From Streptococcus sp. 29896 (lineage in GTDB: Bacteria; Bacillota; Bacilli; Lactobacillales; Streptococcaceae), in NCBI RefSeq assembly GCF_032594915.1, contig NZ_CP118733.1, positions 1,116,001 to 1,180,000 on the forward strand: a stretch of 64,000 nucleotides of DNA. The letters run 5' to 3'. Below the pieces are notes generated by a model that was not told the origin of the DNA, did no database searches, and saw only the letters and a list, made by a program, of their open reading frames with translations. Below, piece by piece: positions 1 through 8,789 of the stretch. Position numbers and translations under genes: made by a program. How positions within the stretch are numbered: the stretch's first letter is position 1; every line of letters starts with the position of its first letter.

Positions 1-1016
1 ACAAACGTAGCACCAGTTTAGACATCGATAAAGTAAAGGAACTTTCCAAGTTAGAAGGAGAATTTCTGGCTGCAAAAAATCAGCGCGATGAAGAACTGAA
101 AAGAATTATCCGAGGTGAAGATGACCGTTTGCTCTTGGTTATCGGCCCTTGCTCTTCAGATAATGAAGAGGCCGTTTTGGAATACGCACGTCGTCTCTCC
201 AAACTTCAAGAGGAAGTCAAGGATAAAATCTTCATGGTCATGCGGGTTTACACAGCTAAGCCACGTACCAATGGGGAAGGCTATAAAGGACTGGTTCATC
301 AGCCAGATACTTCTAAATTACCAGACCTGATAAACGGTATCGCTGCCGTTCGCAATTTGCATTACCGCGTCATTACTGAGACCGGACTCACAACTGCTGA
401 TGAAATGCTCTACTCTGCCAACTACCCTCTTGTGGAAGACTTGGTGTCCTACCATGCTATCGGAGCACGTTCGGTTGAAGACCAAGAACACAGATTTGTT
501 GCATCAGGTGTCGATATGCCAACTGGTATGAAAAACCCAACTTCTGGTAATTTGACCGTTATGTTCAATGGTATCTACGCCGCACAAAACAAACAGAATT
601 TTATCTACCGTGATGCCGAAGTTGATACAGACGGAAACCCGCTTGCCCATGCTATCCTTCGTGGCGCCAATACTGAGCAAGGAACCTATGAACCAAACTA
701 CTACTACGATATTCTCTTGAAAACTATCAAACAGTATGAACAATTTGGTCTTCAAAATCCATTTATCGTTATTGATACCAACCACGACAATTCTGGTAAA
801 AACTACCTGGAACAAATCCGTATCGTCCGTCAGACCCTCATCAACCGTGATTGGAATGAACCCATTCGCAAATATGTCCGTGGTTTCATGATTGAATCCT
901 ACTTAGAAGACGGCCGTCAAGATAGCCCTGAGGTATTCGGAAAATCCATTACCGACCCTTGTTTGGGCTGGGATAAAACGGAAGCCCTTATCCGGGAAAT
1001 CCACCAAACTTTATAA
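1..1016 (+). CDS. aroG: 3-deoxy-7-phosphoheptulonate (DAHP) synthase, 5'-truncated by window edge
   Basis: First enzyme of the shikimate pathway: condenses phosphoenolpyruvate with erythrose 4-phosphate. The frame is open from base 3 to the stop at 1014-1016, giving 337 residues; the usual length is about 343, so only a few N-terminal residues lie outside the window. Seen: a GPCSSDN motif near residue 45 (type I class, equivalent to GPCSIHD) and a DTNHDNSGKNY segment near residue 260. Apparent starts inside the window (for example the TTG at 129) are internal. It is followed after 42 bp by aroE in the same direction, so it is probably part of an aro operon. Assignment to the AroF or AroG isozyme cannot be made from sequence. 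Confidence 0.93.
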   Translation, partial: KRSTSLDIDKVKELSKLEGEFLAAKNQRDEELKRIIRGEDDRLLLVIGPCSSDNEEAVLEYARRLSKLQEEVKDKIFMVMRVYTAKPRTNGEGYKGLVHQPDTSKLPDLINGIAAVRNLHYRVITETGLTTADEMLYSANYPLVEDLVSYHAIGARSVEDQEHRFVASGVDMPTGMKNPTSGNLTVMFNGIYAAQNKQNFIYRDAEVDTDGNPLAHAILRGANTEQGTYEPNYYYDILLKTIKQYEQFGLQNPFIVIDTNHDNSGKNYLEQIRIVRQTLINRDWNEPIRKYVRGFMIESYLEDGRQDSPEVFGKSITDPCLGWDKTEALIREIHQTL

Positions 1017-1058
1017 GCTCAACAATTAAAAGAATCAGATCAAAAATGGAGGAAACCT

Positions 1059-1928
1059 GTGACTATTGATGGATATACTCGTCTAGCTGCTGTTGTAGCC
1101 AAGCCAATCAAACACTCTATTTCCCCCTTTATTCATAATCTGGCTTTTCAAGATACAGGTGTAAATGGAGTATATGTTGCTTGGGAAATTCCTGAGGAAG
1201 ACTTGGCTATTACGCTAGAAAATATCAAACGATACGATATGTTTGGTATCAATCTTTCTATGCCCTACAAACAAGCTGTCATCCCTTATCTCGATGGCCT
1301 GACTGACTCTGCTCGCTTGATTGGAGCTGTCAATACCGTTATTCATCAGGATGAAAAGCTAATTGGGCACAATACTGACGGCATTGGTTTTTTCAAAAGC
1401 TTGGAAAAGCTAAAAGGATTTCAAGTAGACAACAAACGCCTAACCATCCTTGGAGGTGGTGGCGCATCTACTGCTATCATAGCTCAGGCTGCACTGGACG
1501 GTGCCAAAGAGATCACCATTTTCTGCCGTCAACAAAGCTTGGAAAGAACACAGGCAAGTATTGCGCTAATTACACAAGCTACTGGAGTGCCCATGAAGGT
1601 TCTAGTCAACGATGATAGCAAGTTGATGCAAGAAGAAATTACCAAGTCAGACTTGTTGGTCAACGGTACCAGTGTCGGTATGGACGGAGTTTCTTTACCT
1701 GTCCCTGCCAGCCTACAATTCCCAGAAAAGCTCTTGGTTGCAGATGTGATCTATCAACCATTTGAAACACCTTTAATGAAGCTTGCCCAGTCACAAGGCA
1801 ACCCAACTATCAATGGTTTGGGCATGCTCCTCTTTCAAGCAGCTGAAGCCTTCCAAGCCTGGACTGATAAGGAAATGCCGACTGACTTAATTTGGGACCA
1901 ATTAGTCCAGAAATACGACATCAAATAG
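1059..1928 (+). CDS. aroE: Shikimate dehydrogenase
   Basis: NADPH-dependent reduction of 3-dehydroshikimate to shikimate. 289 residues, a normal length. The N-terminal substrate domain shows KPIKHSISP (residues 15-23, shikimate-binding Ser pair); a GGGGAST dinucleotide loop lies near residue 130, and the family's C-terminal NGLGMLLFQ motif near residue 252. The start is GTG, supported by GGAGG seven bases upstream. It lies between DAHP synthase and aroB with short gaps, which fits an aro operon on the + strand. Confidence 0.95.
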   Translation: MTIDGYTRLAAVVAKPIKHSISPFIHNLAFQDTGVNGVYVAWEIPEEDLAITLENIKRYDMFGINLSMPYKQAVIPYLDGLTDSARLIGAVNTVIHQDEKLIGHNTDGIGFFKSLEKLKGFQVDNKRLTILGGGGASTAIIAQAALDGAKEITIFCRQQSLERTQASIALITQATGVPMKVLVNDDSKLMQEEITKSDLLVNGTSVGMDGVSLPVPASLQFPEKLLVADVIYQPFETPLMKLAQSQGNPTINGLGMLLFQAAEAFQAWTDKEMPTDLIWDQLVQKYDIK

Positions 1929-1940
1929 AGAGGAAATCTG

Positions 1941-3008
1941 ATGAAACTGACCGTCAATCTTCCCAACACTCCCTACGACATCCTTATCCAAAGAGGAAGT
2001 TTAGCACAGACAGGTACATGGGTCAAAGAACTTTGGAAACCTCAGAAAATCGCCATTATTACAGATGACCACGTTGGCTCACTCTACCGTGAAACAGTCC
2101 AGTCAAGCTTAAAACAAGCTGGTTTTGAAACCATTGTCTTTGAATTTCCAGAAGGTGAAGTCTCAAAAAATCTTGATACCGTCAACCAGGCCTACGAATT
2201 TCTCGTAAAAAATGGCATGACACGCAGTGACGGAATCATTGCTCTCGGCGGGGGAGTCGTTGGCGATTTGGCAGGCTTTGTTGCGTCAACTTACATGCGT
2301 GGCATTCATTTCCTACAAATCCCGACCAGCCTAACTGCCCAAGTCGATTCTTCTATCGGGGGAAAAACTGGCGTGAACACCCCATTTGCCAAAAATATGG
2401 TGGGCACTTTCTGCCAGCCAGACGGCGTACTCATCGACCCTGATACCCTAAAAACACTCGGTAAACGAGAATTGATTGAAGGAATGGGCGAGGTTGTCAA
2501 ATATGGCTTAATAGATGACGTGGAGCTCTGGGAAACCCTAGACCAACTAGATGGATCTGTCAAGAGCATTTTGGAGCATGCTGACTATATCATCTACCAC
2601 TCCTGCGAAGTTAAACGCAAGGTCGTTGTCGAGGATGAATTGGACAACGGTGTCAGACTCTACCTAAATTTCGGTCACACCATTGGACATGCTATCGAAG
2701 CTACCGCTGGCTACGGCCAAGTCATGCACGGTGAAGCTGTTGCCATCGGTATGGTCCAGATTGCACGTGTAGCTGAGAAAAAAGGACTCATGCCAGCTGG
2801 TATTACTGAAAAAATTATCGCCATGTGCGAAAAATTCGGCTTGCCAACTACACACCAACCTTGGAATGTAGATGAACTGTACGCTGCCTTAACACGAGAT
2901 AAAAAAGCACGAGGCAAGACCATCAAACTTGTCATCGTACCACAATTAGGCAAGGCAGCCATCCATCAAATCCCAATGGGAGAAATGCTGGAATATCTAC
3001 AAGTATAG
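1941..3008 (+). CDS. aroB: 3-dehydroquinate synthase
   Basis: Converts DAHP to 3-dehydroquinate, step two of the shikimate pathway, using NAD and a divalent metal. 355 residues, full length. Visible are the [11 protein letters not shown] nucleotide-binding loop (about residue 103), the [10 protein letters not shown] segment, and metal-ligand histidines in the GHTIGHAIE and HGEAVAIGM motifs (about 245-265). It starts 12 bp after aroE with an AGAGGA ribosome-binding site. Last gene of this + strand group before the bidirectional terminator. Confidence 0.96.
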   Translation: MKLTVNLPNTPYDILIQRGSLAQTGTWVKELWKPQKIAIITDDHVGSLYRETVQSSLKQAGFETIVFEFPEGEVSKNLDTVNQAYEFLVKNGMTRSDGIIALGGGVVGDLAGFVASTYMRGIHFLQIPTSLTAQVDSSIGGKTGVNTPFAKNMVGTFCQPDGVLIDPDTLKTLGKRELIEGMGEVVKYGLIDDVELWETLDQLDGSVKSILEHADYIIYHSCEVKRKVVVEDELDNGVRLYLNFGHTIGHAIEATAGYGQVMHGEAVAIGMVQIARVAEKKGLMPAGITEKIIAMCEKFGLPTTHQPWNVDELYAALTRDKKARGKTIKLVIVPQLGKAAIHQIPMGEMLEYLQV

Positions 3009-3041
3009 TCAAATAAATTAGCTTTCAGACAAGAACTGAAG

Positions 3042-3069
3042 AGCTTGCAGTACTAGAGTACGGCAAGCT
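3042..3069. repeat. Stem-loop in the aroB downstream region
   Basis: An inverted repeat: AGCTTGC, one mismatch, GTAC, a TAGA loop, then GTAC and GCAAGCT, making 11 pairs. The 10-base word TGACGATATA follows twice, at 3075-3084 and 3101-3110. There is no U-run, so it is not itself a terminator. It may be a relic of a streptococcal intergenic repeat. Confidence 0.5.
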
Positions 3070-3110
3070 GAGAGTGACGATATATCAAGGTTAATTCAAA
3101 TGACGATATA

Positions 3111-3154
3111 AAAAAAGACTACTGATTTGAATAAATCAGTAGTCTTTTTTTTTT
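3111..3154. terminator. Bidirectional intrinsic terminator between aroB and the ABC ATPase gene
   Basis: A long perfect hairpin: GACTACTGATTT and its complement around a GAAT loop at 3129-3132, with an A-run on the left and a T-run on the right. It serves aroB (+) and the converging ABC transporter operon (-). Confidence 0.93.
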
Positions 3155-3953
3155 ACAAAATCATCTCATCATCAATGAGTTTTTCACCGCTATTTTTATG
3201 GAAGAGTTCCATAAGGTCTTGAACGGTTAAGTTTTTCTTTTCTTCACCACGAACATCGACAACAATCTGACCACGGTGCAACATGACCAAACGGTTTCCA
3301 TATTCAATGGCATTTTCCATGTTATGGGTAATCATAAGGGCTGTCAATTGATGACTTTCCACGATTTTCTTGGTCAATTCCATCACCATGTCACTGGTCT
3401 TTGGATCTAGCGCCGCAGTATGCTCATCTAGGAGGAGAACTTTTGGTTTCACGAGCGAAGCCATCATCAAGGTCAGTGCCTGACGCTGCCCCCCTGAAAG
3501 AAACTGCGTATCCACTTTCATACGCTCTTCCAAGCCCAAACCAAGTTCTTTCAAGGCCTCTTTGAAAATAGCACGTTCACTGTCTTTCACACCCCAGCCT
3601 AGACCACGAGATAAACCACGGCGGTAGGCAATGGCCATATTTTCTTCAATGGTCAAGCGGGAAGCCGTGCCCATCTTAGGATCTTGGAAAACTCTACTAA
3701 TGTCTTTTGAGCGTTTAGCAGCTGAGACATTTTTGATGGATTTTCCTTCAAGTAAAATATCACCTGAATCAACTGTCAAAGCACCTGCAAGTGAGTTCAT
3801 AAAAGTTGATTTACCTGCACCGTTACCACCGATAATGGAGATAAAATCACCTTCTTGTACATCCAAGTTTAAACCTCGAAGAACATGGTTCTCATTAACC
3901 GTTCCTGCTTCGAAGGTTTTATGAATATTTTGAATCGATAAAATAGTTGTCAT
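3153..3953 (-). CDS. ABC importer ATPase (aromatic amino acid/TrpXYZ type)
   Basis: Energises the importer whose permease and binding proteins lie upstream. 266 residues with Walker A GGNGAGKST (about 42-50), signature LSGGQRQA (about 153) and Walker B VLLLDEH (about 171). Last gene of the four-gene operon, 9 bp after the permease stop. The partner lipoproteins are of the ABC_sub_bind family, for which aromatic amino acids are known substrates in streptococci. The Tyr/Phe-rich leader peptide upstream makes tyrosine or phenylalanine a plausible cargo; that is inference. Confidence 0.9.
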   Translation of the reverse strand: MTTILSIQNIHKTFEAGTVNENHVLRGLNLDVQEGDFISIIGGNGAGKSTFMNSLAGALTVDSGDILLEGKSIKNVSAAKRSKDISRVFQDPKMGTASRLTIEENMAIAYRRGLSRGLGWGVKDSERAIFKEALKELGLGLEERMKVDTQFLSGGQRQALTLMMASLVKPKVLLLDEHTAALDPKTSDMVMELTKKIVESHQLTALMITHNMENAIEYGNRLVMLHRGQIVVDVRGEEKKNLTVQDLMELFHKNSGEKLIDDEMIL

Positions 3954-3962
3954 TACTTCCTC

Positions 3963-4856
3963 CTAAGCGTTTCCGTTCAACTTTGGACGACGAATGTTGA
4001 GCTTTTTCTGCAATTCTGGCACATAGAGAACCGTTGCCAAGAGAATGGCAGAGAAGAGTTTCACAAGGTCAGCATCCATACCTGGAATTTCCAAGATAGT
4101 CAAAATAATCAAGCGGTAAATAACAGCTCCTAGTACGACAGATGCCAAGCGTTGTCCAATTTTCAAATTGCGCAATACCACTTCTGCGATAATCACAGAA
4201 GCCAAGCCGATAACAATGGTACCTGTACCAGAGTTCAAATCTGCATAGCCATTGTTTTGTGTCAATAAGGCACCACAGAGGGCAATCAAGCCATTGGACA
4301 ACATATAACCATAGATTTTCATATTATCAACATTGATGCCGTTGGCCTCACTCATCGGGATATTGTCACCTGTTGAACGAATGGCCAAACCAATTTGCGT
4401 ATTGAGCAAAAGGGTCAATAAAAGGATCACCACAATAACGAAGACTGCTCCAATCAGCAAAACAGCATTTGTCTTCGTAAGGCCCAAATCTTGTAATTGT
4501 GTCACCAATGTTTCCTGTTTTAGCAAGGCTACGTTTGCCTTTCCCAAAACCTTGAGGTTAATCGAGTAGAGGCCCGTCAAGGTTACGATACCTGTTAAAA
4601 GGGCTGGAATTTTCAACTTGGTATGAAGCAAGCCCGACACTAAACCAGCTAGCATCCCCGCGACAAAGCCTAGGAAGGTCGCAAGCAAAGGGTTCAGCCC
4701 ATTAACAATTCCAGTTGCACAGACAGCGGCGCCAAGCGGGTAGGCACCTTCTGCTGTCAAGTCTGCGATATCTAAAATACGGAAGGTCAGGTAAACACCG
4801 ATGGCCATAATTGACCAAAGGAGACCCTGAGAAATACTTGATAAAATCAAATCCAC
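3963..4856 (-). CDS. ABC importer permease (branched-chain-type fold)
   Basis: Membrane subunit of the importer, 297 residues with about eight or nine hydrophobic segments, resembling the LivH/LivM-like permeases found with ABC_sub_bind lipoproteins. Motifs seen: RILDIADLTAEGAYPLGA near residue 26, and NTQIGLAIRSTGDN near residue 152, the usual cytoplasmic coupling region. Only one permease gene is present, so a homodimeric pore is inferred. It is preceded at 50 bp by the second lipoprotein gene and followed by the ATPase. Confidence 0.9.
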   Translation of the reverse strand: MDLILSSISQGLLWSIMAIGVYLTFRILDIADLTAEGAYPLGAAVCATGIVNGLNPLLATFLGFVAGMLAGLVSGLLHTKLKIPALLTGIVTLTGLYSINLKVLGKANVALLKQETLVTQLQDLGLTKTNAVLLIGAVFVIVVILLLTLLLNTQIGLAIRSTGDNIPMSEANGINVDNMKIYGYMLSNGLIALCGALLTQNNGYADLNSGTGTIVIGLASVIIAEVVLRNLKIGQRLASVVLGAVIYRLIILTILEIPGMDADLVKLFSAILLATVLYVPELQKKLNIRRPKLNGNA

Positions 4857-4906
4857 GATTTACTCCTTTTATTGCCCCGTCATCAATTGGGGTCTTCTAG
4901 TTTTTC

Positions 4907-5881
4907 TTATTCTGAAACGGTAAGGTTAGATACATCAATACCGAGTTTTTCTGCCATATCAGTATTGACATGCAATTCAACAGTTTCTGGATACTGAACA
5001 GCTGTTTCTGCTGGATCAGCACCTTCGAGAATTTCGATAGCAATCTTAGCAGTCTGACGCCCAAGCGCTTCGTAGTTAGTACCGTAAGTTAGGAGACCAC
5101 CTTGATCTACCATGTCTGTCGAACCACCAATAACTGGCACCTTATACTCAACAGATAATTCACCAATCATTGACATCGTTGATGCAACAGTATTGTCCGT
5201 TGGAACAAAGACAGCATCTACATCTTGCATCAAGATAGTTGCTGCGTCTTGAACTTCATTTGTCGAAGAAATGCCCTTAACAACAACTGTATAACCTGCA
5301 TCTTCAAGTAATTTTTGCGCTTGCTCAACCTGTACTTCTGAATTTCGCTCACTGGTCGTATAGAGAATACCAACTGTTTTCGCATCTGGCACAGCCTGTC
5401 CCAACAATTCAACTTGTTTATCAATTGGTGCCTGGTCAGATGTACCTGTTAATAATCCACCAGGTTGTTCAATTGATTCAACCAAGTCAGCTGAAAGTGG
5501 GTCCGTTACTGCAGTAAACAGAATCGGTGTTTCCGTCGAAACAGTTGCCAAACTTTGTGCTGCAGGTGTTGCAATCGCTAGGACGATATCATTATCACCG
5601 ACCAATTGCTCTGAAATGGTCTGAAGATTGGCCTGATCTCCTTGAGCATTTTGGTAGTCCAAGGTAATCTTGTCACCTTCTGTATAACCATTTGCAGCCA
5701 ATTCTGCCACAAACCCTTCACGTGCTGCTGTCAAAGAATCATGCTCCATATATTGCAAAATACCAACAGCAACGGTTTCACTAGATGAACTGTTTGAAGA
5801 TGTTGAGCATGCTGCTAAAGCCAAGGCGCTCAAACCGATAACTGAAATTCCTGTTAATTTTTTAACCAAATACGAATACAT
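4907..5881 (-). CDS. ABC importer substrate-binding lipoprotein, second copy
   Basis: 324 residues. A lipoprotein signal with lipobox LAAC (Cys25) anchors it to the outer face of the membrane. The body is an ABC_sub_bind (periplasmic-binding-like) domain. It shares near-identical patterns with the upstream paralogue, for example GDQANLQT, IATPAAQ, FTAVTDP and VPTDNTVAST, so the pair arose by tandem duplication. The start at 5881 has AGGAG seven bases upstream; another ATG four bases earlier is in a different, closed frame. Confidence 0.9.
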   Translation of the reverse strand: MYSYLVKKLTGISVIGLSALALAACSTSSNSSSSETVAVGILQYMEHDSLTAAREGFVAELAANGYTEGDKITLDYQNAQGDQANLQTISEQLVGDNDIVLAIATPAAQSLATVSTETPILFTAVTDPLSADLVESIEQPGGLLTGTSDQAPIDKQVELLGQAVPDAKTVGILYTTSERNSEVQVEQAQKLLEDAGYTVVVKGISSTNEVQDAATILMQDVDAVFVPTDNTVASTMSMIGELSVEYKVPVIGGSTDMVDQGGLLTYGTNYEALGRQTAKIAIEILEGADPAETAVQYPETVELHVNTDMAEKLGIDVSNLTVSE

Positions 5882-5905
5882 ACATTTCTCCTAGCTATTT
5901 TTTAT

Positions 5906-6865
5906 TTATTTCGCTAATGCTTCAATCGTTGCAGGATCAATTCCCACCGCACTAGCCATTTCTTCGTTCACTGCAATCGCTGCCGTTTCAGGTGTTTCAA
6001 CTGCCAATTCTGCTGGATCAGCACCTTCAAGGATTTGAACAGCCAACTCACCAGCCTGAACACCGATAGCGTGGTAATCAACTCCGTATGTGAAGAGGGC
6101 TGCATCTAGGACAGCGGCATCGGAACCCATTGCAGGGACTTTTGCTTCTTTCAAAATTTCACCGATTGTAGAAGCTGTTGAAGCTACTGTATTGTCTGTT
6201 GGAAGATAGATTGCATCAACCTGACCAGCAAGAGACGTCATCACTTGTTGTACATCATTGGTAGATGTAACTGTTTTGATAACAACGGAAACGCCAGCTG
6301 CTTCTAGGGCTTTCTTAGCTGTTTCGGCCTGGACCTCTGAGTTTACTTCGCTTGAGTTGTAGAAGATACCAACTGTTTTAGCTTCTGGTACAACTTTGAG
6401 CAACATCTCAATTTGACCTTCAACATCTGTCGAATCGACTGAACCTGTCATATTTCCACCAGGTGCTTCCATTGAATTCACTAAACCTGCTTCTACTGGA
6501 TCCGTTACAGCAGTAAATACTGACGGTGTCTCCGAATCAACACTCAACAAGGCCTGGGCAGCTGGAGTCGCAATAGCAAAGTTTACATTGTTCTCTCCTG
6601 CCAACTGCTCCACCATAGTTTGGAGGTTAGCTTGATCACCCTGTGAATTTTGGTAATCAACTGTTATGTTTTCACCTTCCACGTATCCTGCTTCTGCCAA
6701 GGCTTCTAAAAATCCTTCACGTGAAGCAGAAAGCGCATCGTGCTCAGCGTATTGGATAATACCAAGTTTTACAGATTCAGAATCGGAAGAGCTTGCCGAA
6801 CAAGCCGCCAAAGTTACTGCTGACAATAGAGCTACTGAGCTCAATACAATTTTTTTAAACCCCAT
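5906..6865 (-). CDS. ABC importer substrate-binding lipoprotein, first copy
   Basis: 319 residues from the ATG at 6863-6865, chosen because AAGGAG sits nine bases upstream and the protein then opens directly with a lipoprotein signal (lipobox LAAC, Cys22). The frame remains open further upstream to an ATG at 6922, but that start would put 19 non-signal residues ahead of the leader peptide. First structural gene of the importer operon, transcribed from the promoter at 7215-7243 through the attenuator-like leader. Ligand unknown; aromatic amino acids are the best guess from family and leader. Confidence 0.9.
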   Translation of the reverse strand: MGFKKIVLSSVALLSAVTLAACSASSSDSESVKLGIIQYAEHDALSASREGFLEALAEAGYVEGENITVDYQNSQGDQANLQTMVEQLAGENNVNFAIATPAAQALLSVDSETPSVFTAVTDPVEAGLVNSMEAPGGNMTGSVDSTDVEGQIEMLLKVVPEAKTVGIFYNSSEVNSEVQAETAKKALEAAGVSVVIKTVTSTNDVQQVMTSLAGQVDAIYLPTDNTVASTASTIGEILKEAKVPAMGSDAAVLDAALFTYGVDYHAIGVQAGELAVQILEGADPAELAVETPETAAIAVNEEMASAVGIDPATIEALAK

Positions 6866-6930
6866 AAGTTTAATCTCCTTTAATTTTTTGAAATGATGCC
6901 ATTTATCATCGGTCTGTAGCATGCAGGATA

Positions 6931-6968
6931 CAAAAATGGGACCGTCCTAGATATATCTAAACGGTCCC
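6931..6968 (-). terminator. Leader terminator (attenuator) of the aromatic ABC importer operon
   Basis: Reading the - strand, an 8-bp stem GGGACCGT (6968-6961) / ACGGTCCC (6945-6938) encloses a loop that itself carries the palindrome TAGATATATCTA. ATTTTTG (6937-6931) follows. It lies within the transcript, 66 bp before the lipoprotein start, so it can only make sense as a conditional terminator. Confidence 0.75.
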
Positions 6969-7114
6969 AATTCTACTGTATAAGAAAAACAGAATGAGCG
7001 ACTGGCCTATTTAGATATAACATCTATGTAGGCAACGTCAAAACAACCACAGCCACATAGATACAAACTTTACGTTCCCGTGTTTGTATCCATGAACTTC
7101 ATGTCTACAAACAC
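6952..7114 (-). promoter_or_regulatory. Candidate leader-peptide attenuator with alternative pairings
   Basis: The leader contains a chain of mutually exclusive helices (positions on the + numbering, read 5'-3' on the - strand). 1:2 is GTGTTTGTA 7114-7106 with TACAAACAC 7088-7080. 2:3 is GATACAAAC 7090-7082 with GTTTGTATC 7068-7060. 3:4 is ATCTATGTGGC 7062-7052 with GCC/ACATAGAT 7033-7022 (one bulged T). 4:5 is CCTA/TAGAT 7032-7022 with ATCTA/TAGG 7016-7006. 5:6 is TATATCTAAA 7019-7010 with TTTAGATATA 6961-6952. Helix 5:6 invades the terminator stem, so it is an antiterminator. Segment 1 begins at the last base of the leader-peptide stop codon. The mechanism is inferred. Confidence 0.65.
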
Positions 7115-7176
7115 TATCTAAAATAGCTGTAGAAATACTTCTGATTGACTGATTGTGTTTGACAAGCTGTCTTCAT
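7114..7176 (-). CDS. 20-residue leader peptide rich in Tyr and Phe
   Basis: A small frame, ATG 7176-7174 to TAG 7116-7114, ending KYFYSYFR: five of the last seven residues before the final Arg are Tyr or Phe. AAAGGAG (7190-7184) is seven bases upstream of the ATG, and a strong promoter puts the transcript start about 32 bases before it. Position, length, codon cluster next to the stop and the overlapping hairpins match a regulatory leader peptide that senses charged tRNA-Tyr/tRNA-Phe. I know of no named family for it. Confidence 0.72.
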   Translation of the reverse strand: MKTACQTQSVNQKYFYSYFR

Positions 7177-7214
7177 ACTGTGTCTCCTTTTCTCATTTCA
7201 TTTAGGTTAGTAAA

Positions 7215-7243
7215 ATAATAAAACTTTTTGATGGATTTGTCAA
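7215..7243 (-). promoter_or_regulatory. Promoter of the leader peptide / ABC importer operon
   Basis: On the - strand, -35 TTGACA (7243-7238), a 17-bp spacer, and -10 TATTAT (7220-7215): a near-consensus sigma-A promoter. Predicted start near 7208. Confidence 0.85.
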
Positions 7244-7301
7244 GCAATTTTATCCAGAATTGTCAGATTTTTTCAACTTTTTTGAAAATATTTCAAATAT
7301 G

Positions 7302-7329
7302 AAAAAAAATATAGCCTTTCGGCCATATT
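7302..7329 (-). terminator. Terminator of the tyrA-UPF0342 transcript
   Basis: Stem AATATGGCC / GGCTATATT (one G-U pair) closed by a GAAA tetraloop and followed by a T-run. It starts directly after the stop codon of the UPF0342 gene. Confidence 0.88.
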
Positions 7330-7668
7330 TTACAGCAATTCATTTAATGGTTGGAAGATAATGCGTTCCAAATCAGCTACATAGGTTCCAAGAATTTGTT
7401 GTTTACTGAAATATTCAACAAGTAATGGATTGGCCTGAACTTGTTTATTAAACTCAACCATTTTTTTCTGAACATCCTCACCTGGAATTTGACCAGCCTG
7501 CAACTGTGCTTGGACATCTTTTTGGAAATTGACATAGTTTTCCAAGATTGTTTTGGCTTCCTTATTGCCATCGATTGAAACCTTAATCGCTTCGACTGCC
7601 TTGTATTCAGGTAAGTTTCGAATGGCGCGCTCCAATTGGTTGGCAATATCATAGACATTTGTTGACAT
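7330..7668 (-). CDS. UPF0342 / YlbF-YmcA family protein
   Basis: 112 residues, all-helical in appearance (for example a run around residues 12-60 with heptad-like hydrophobics), matching the UPF0342 family (YheA-like, related to YlbF/YmcA). Family members are small cytoplasmic helical proteins; the exact role in streptococci is not established. It follows tyrA by 9 bp, the position seen in other streptococcal aro clusters. No transmembrane or catalytic motif seen. Confidence 0.85.
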   Translation of the reverse strand: MSTNVYDIANQLERAIRNLPEYKAVEAIKVSIDGNKEAKTILENYVNFQKDVQAQLQAGQIPGEDVQKKMVEFNKQVQANPLLVEYFSKQQILGTYVADLERIIFQPLNELL

Positions 7669-7677
7669 AAGTTGCTC

Positions 7678-8781
7678 CTATTCTATCGAGATACTATAAG
7701 AAGTCTTCTCCTCCAATCGACGAAAAGCTTCTTGTTGATCTCGTTTATTTTTAAACGTTATTTGTAAAATACCATGAATATCTTCTCGATTTTCTTCATT
7801 AATACGAATATTGACGACTGAAATACCACGTAGAATTTCAAGTATGGCAAGAATGATGTCCTCTTGGTCTGGAACTGTGATAAACAGATCATAGAAGGAA
7901 TCGACACCAGCTCGCTTATGGATTTCCATAGCTTTTCGTGTCTGCCGACCTGCTTCAAAGAACTGCCAGATTGCTTCTTCATCGCCTGCTTGAATCATGT
8001 GTGCAACTTGGTCTAGCCTAGCTTGAAATTCTTGCATTCTCTCTAAGATACTCTCACGGTTGGACAAAAGAATGCTAGTCCACATACCAGGCTCGCTCTC
8101 AGCGATCCGCGTCATATCCCGAAAACCACCTGCTGCAAAATTGTTGGTCAGGGGGTAGTCAGAAACGTAGGCCCCGGCTTGATTCATCAAACTGGAAGCC
8201 AAAACATGCGGAAAATGAGAAACTTGACTGGTAATGCGGTCATGGTCCTGGGCAGAAATCTCAATAAAGCGTGCTCGGAGGCCAGATAACAAATCTGTCA
8301 TCCGGGCTATCGCGTCCTTTTTCGTTGCTAAAGAAGGGGTGAAAATGTAATAAGCATTTTCAAACAAGTGGACATCTGCTGCCGCCGCCCCTGTCTTATG
8401 GCTACCAGCCATTGGATGACCACCGATAAAATTCACATTCTTAGGTGCCAAATAGGTATCTGCTGCTGCAACAATTTCTGCCTTGGTAGAACCTGCATCC
8501 GTAACCAAGACCTGTTCTTTCAAATCAAGAGTTGCCAGTTTTTTGATAAATTGAATGGTTTGCTTAATGGGAAGACATAAGATTATGACATCTGCCTCAG
8601 CCGCAAACTTTTCAAAACAATCCGTCGCAGCATCAATCATCCCAGCTTCGAGCGCGATAATCCGTGATTCCTGACTTCGATTGTAACCTAACAAACGGTA
8701 TTCCGGATGGTCACGTCGAATTCCAAGAGCAATGGAAGCTCCTATTAAGCCGAGCCCAGCGATATAAATCGTTTTTGACAT
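7678..8781 (-). CDS. tyrA: Prephenate dehydrogenase
   Basis: Oxidative decarboxylation of prephenate to 4-hydroxyphenylpyruvate, the tyrosine branch. 367 residues: an NAD-binding Rossmann loop GLGLIGAS (about 10-17), the GGHPMAGSH active-site motif (about 119-127), and a C-terminal ACT-like region (about 295-367) expected to bind tyrosine for feedback control. It lies 8 bp downstream of aroC, in an operon supplying chorismate and then tyrosine. Confidence 0.95.
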   Translation of the reverse strand: MSKTIYIAGLGLIGASIALGIRRDHPEYRLLGYNRSQESRIIALEAGMIDAATDCFEKFAAEADVIILCLPIKQTIQFIKKLATLDLKEQVLVTDAGSTKAEIVAAADTYLAPKNVNFIGGHPMAGSHKTGAAAADVHLFENAYYIFTPSLATKKDAIARMTDLLSGLRARFIEISAQDHDRITSQVSHFPHVLASSLMNQAGAYVSDYPLTNNFAAGGFRDMTRIAESEPGMWTSILLSNRESILERMQEFQARLDQVAHMIQAGDEEAIWQFFEAGRQTRKAMEIHKRAGVDSFYDLFITVPDQEDIILAILEILRGISVVNIRINEENREDIHGILQITFKNKRDQQEAFRRLEEKTSYSISIE

Positions 8782-8789
8782 AGACTCAC

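Noticed and set aside
504..815. 103-residue - strand frame inside DAHP synthase
   Set aside because: Fully antisense to a conserved enzyme, no ribosome-binding site, no recognisable domain.
6931..7208. T-box riboswitch in the ABC importer leader
   Set aside because: TGGGACCG resembles part of the T-box core, but I see no stem I, specifier loop or AG-bulge motifs, and the GGGACCGT/ACGGTCCC hairpin is a simple perfect stem. The RBS plus small frame explains the leader better. A covariance search would be decisive.
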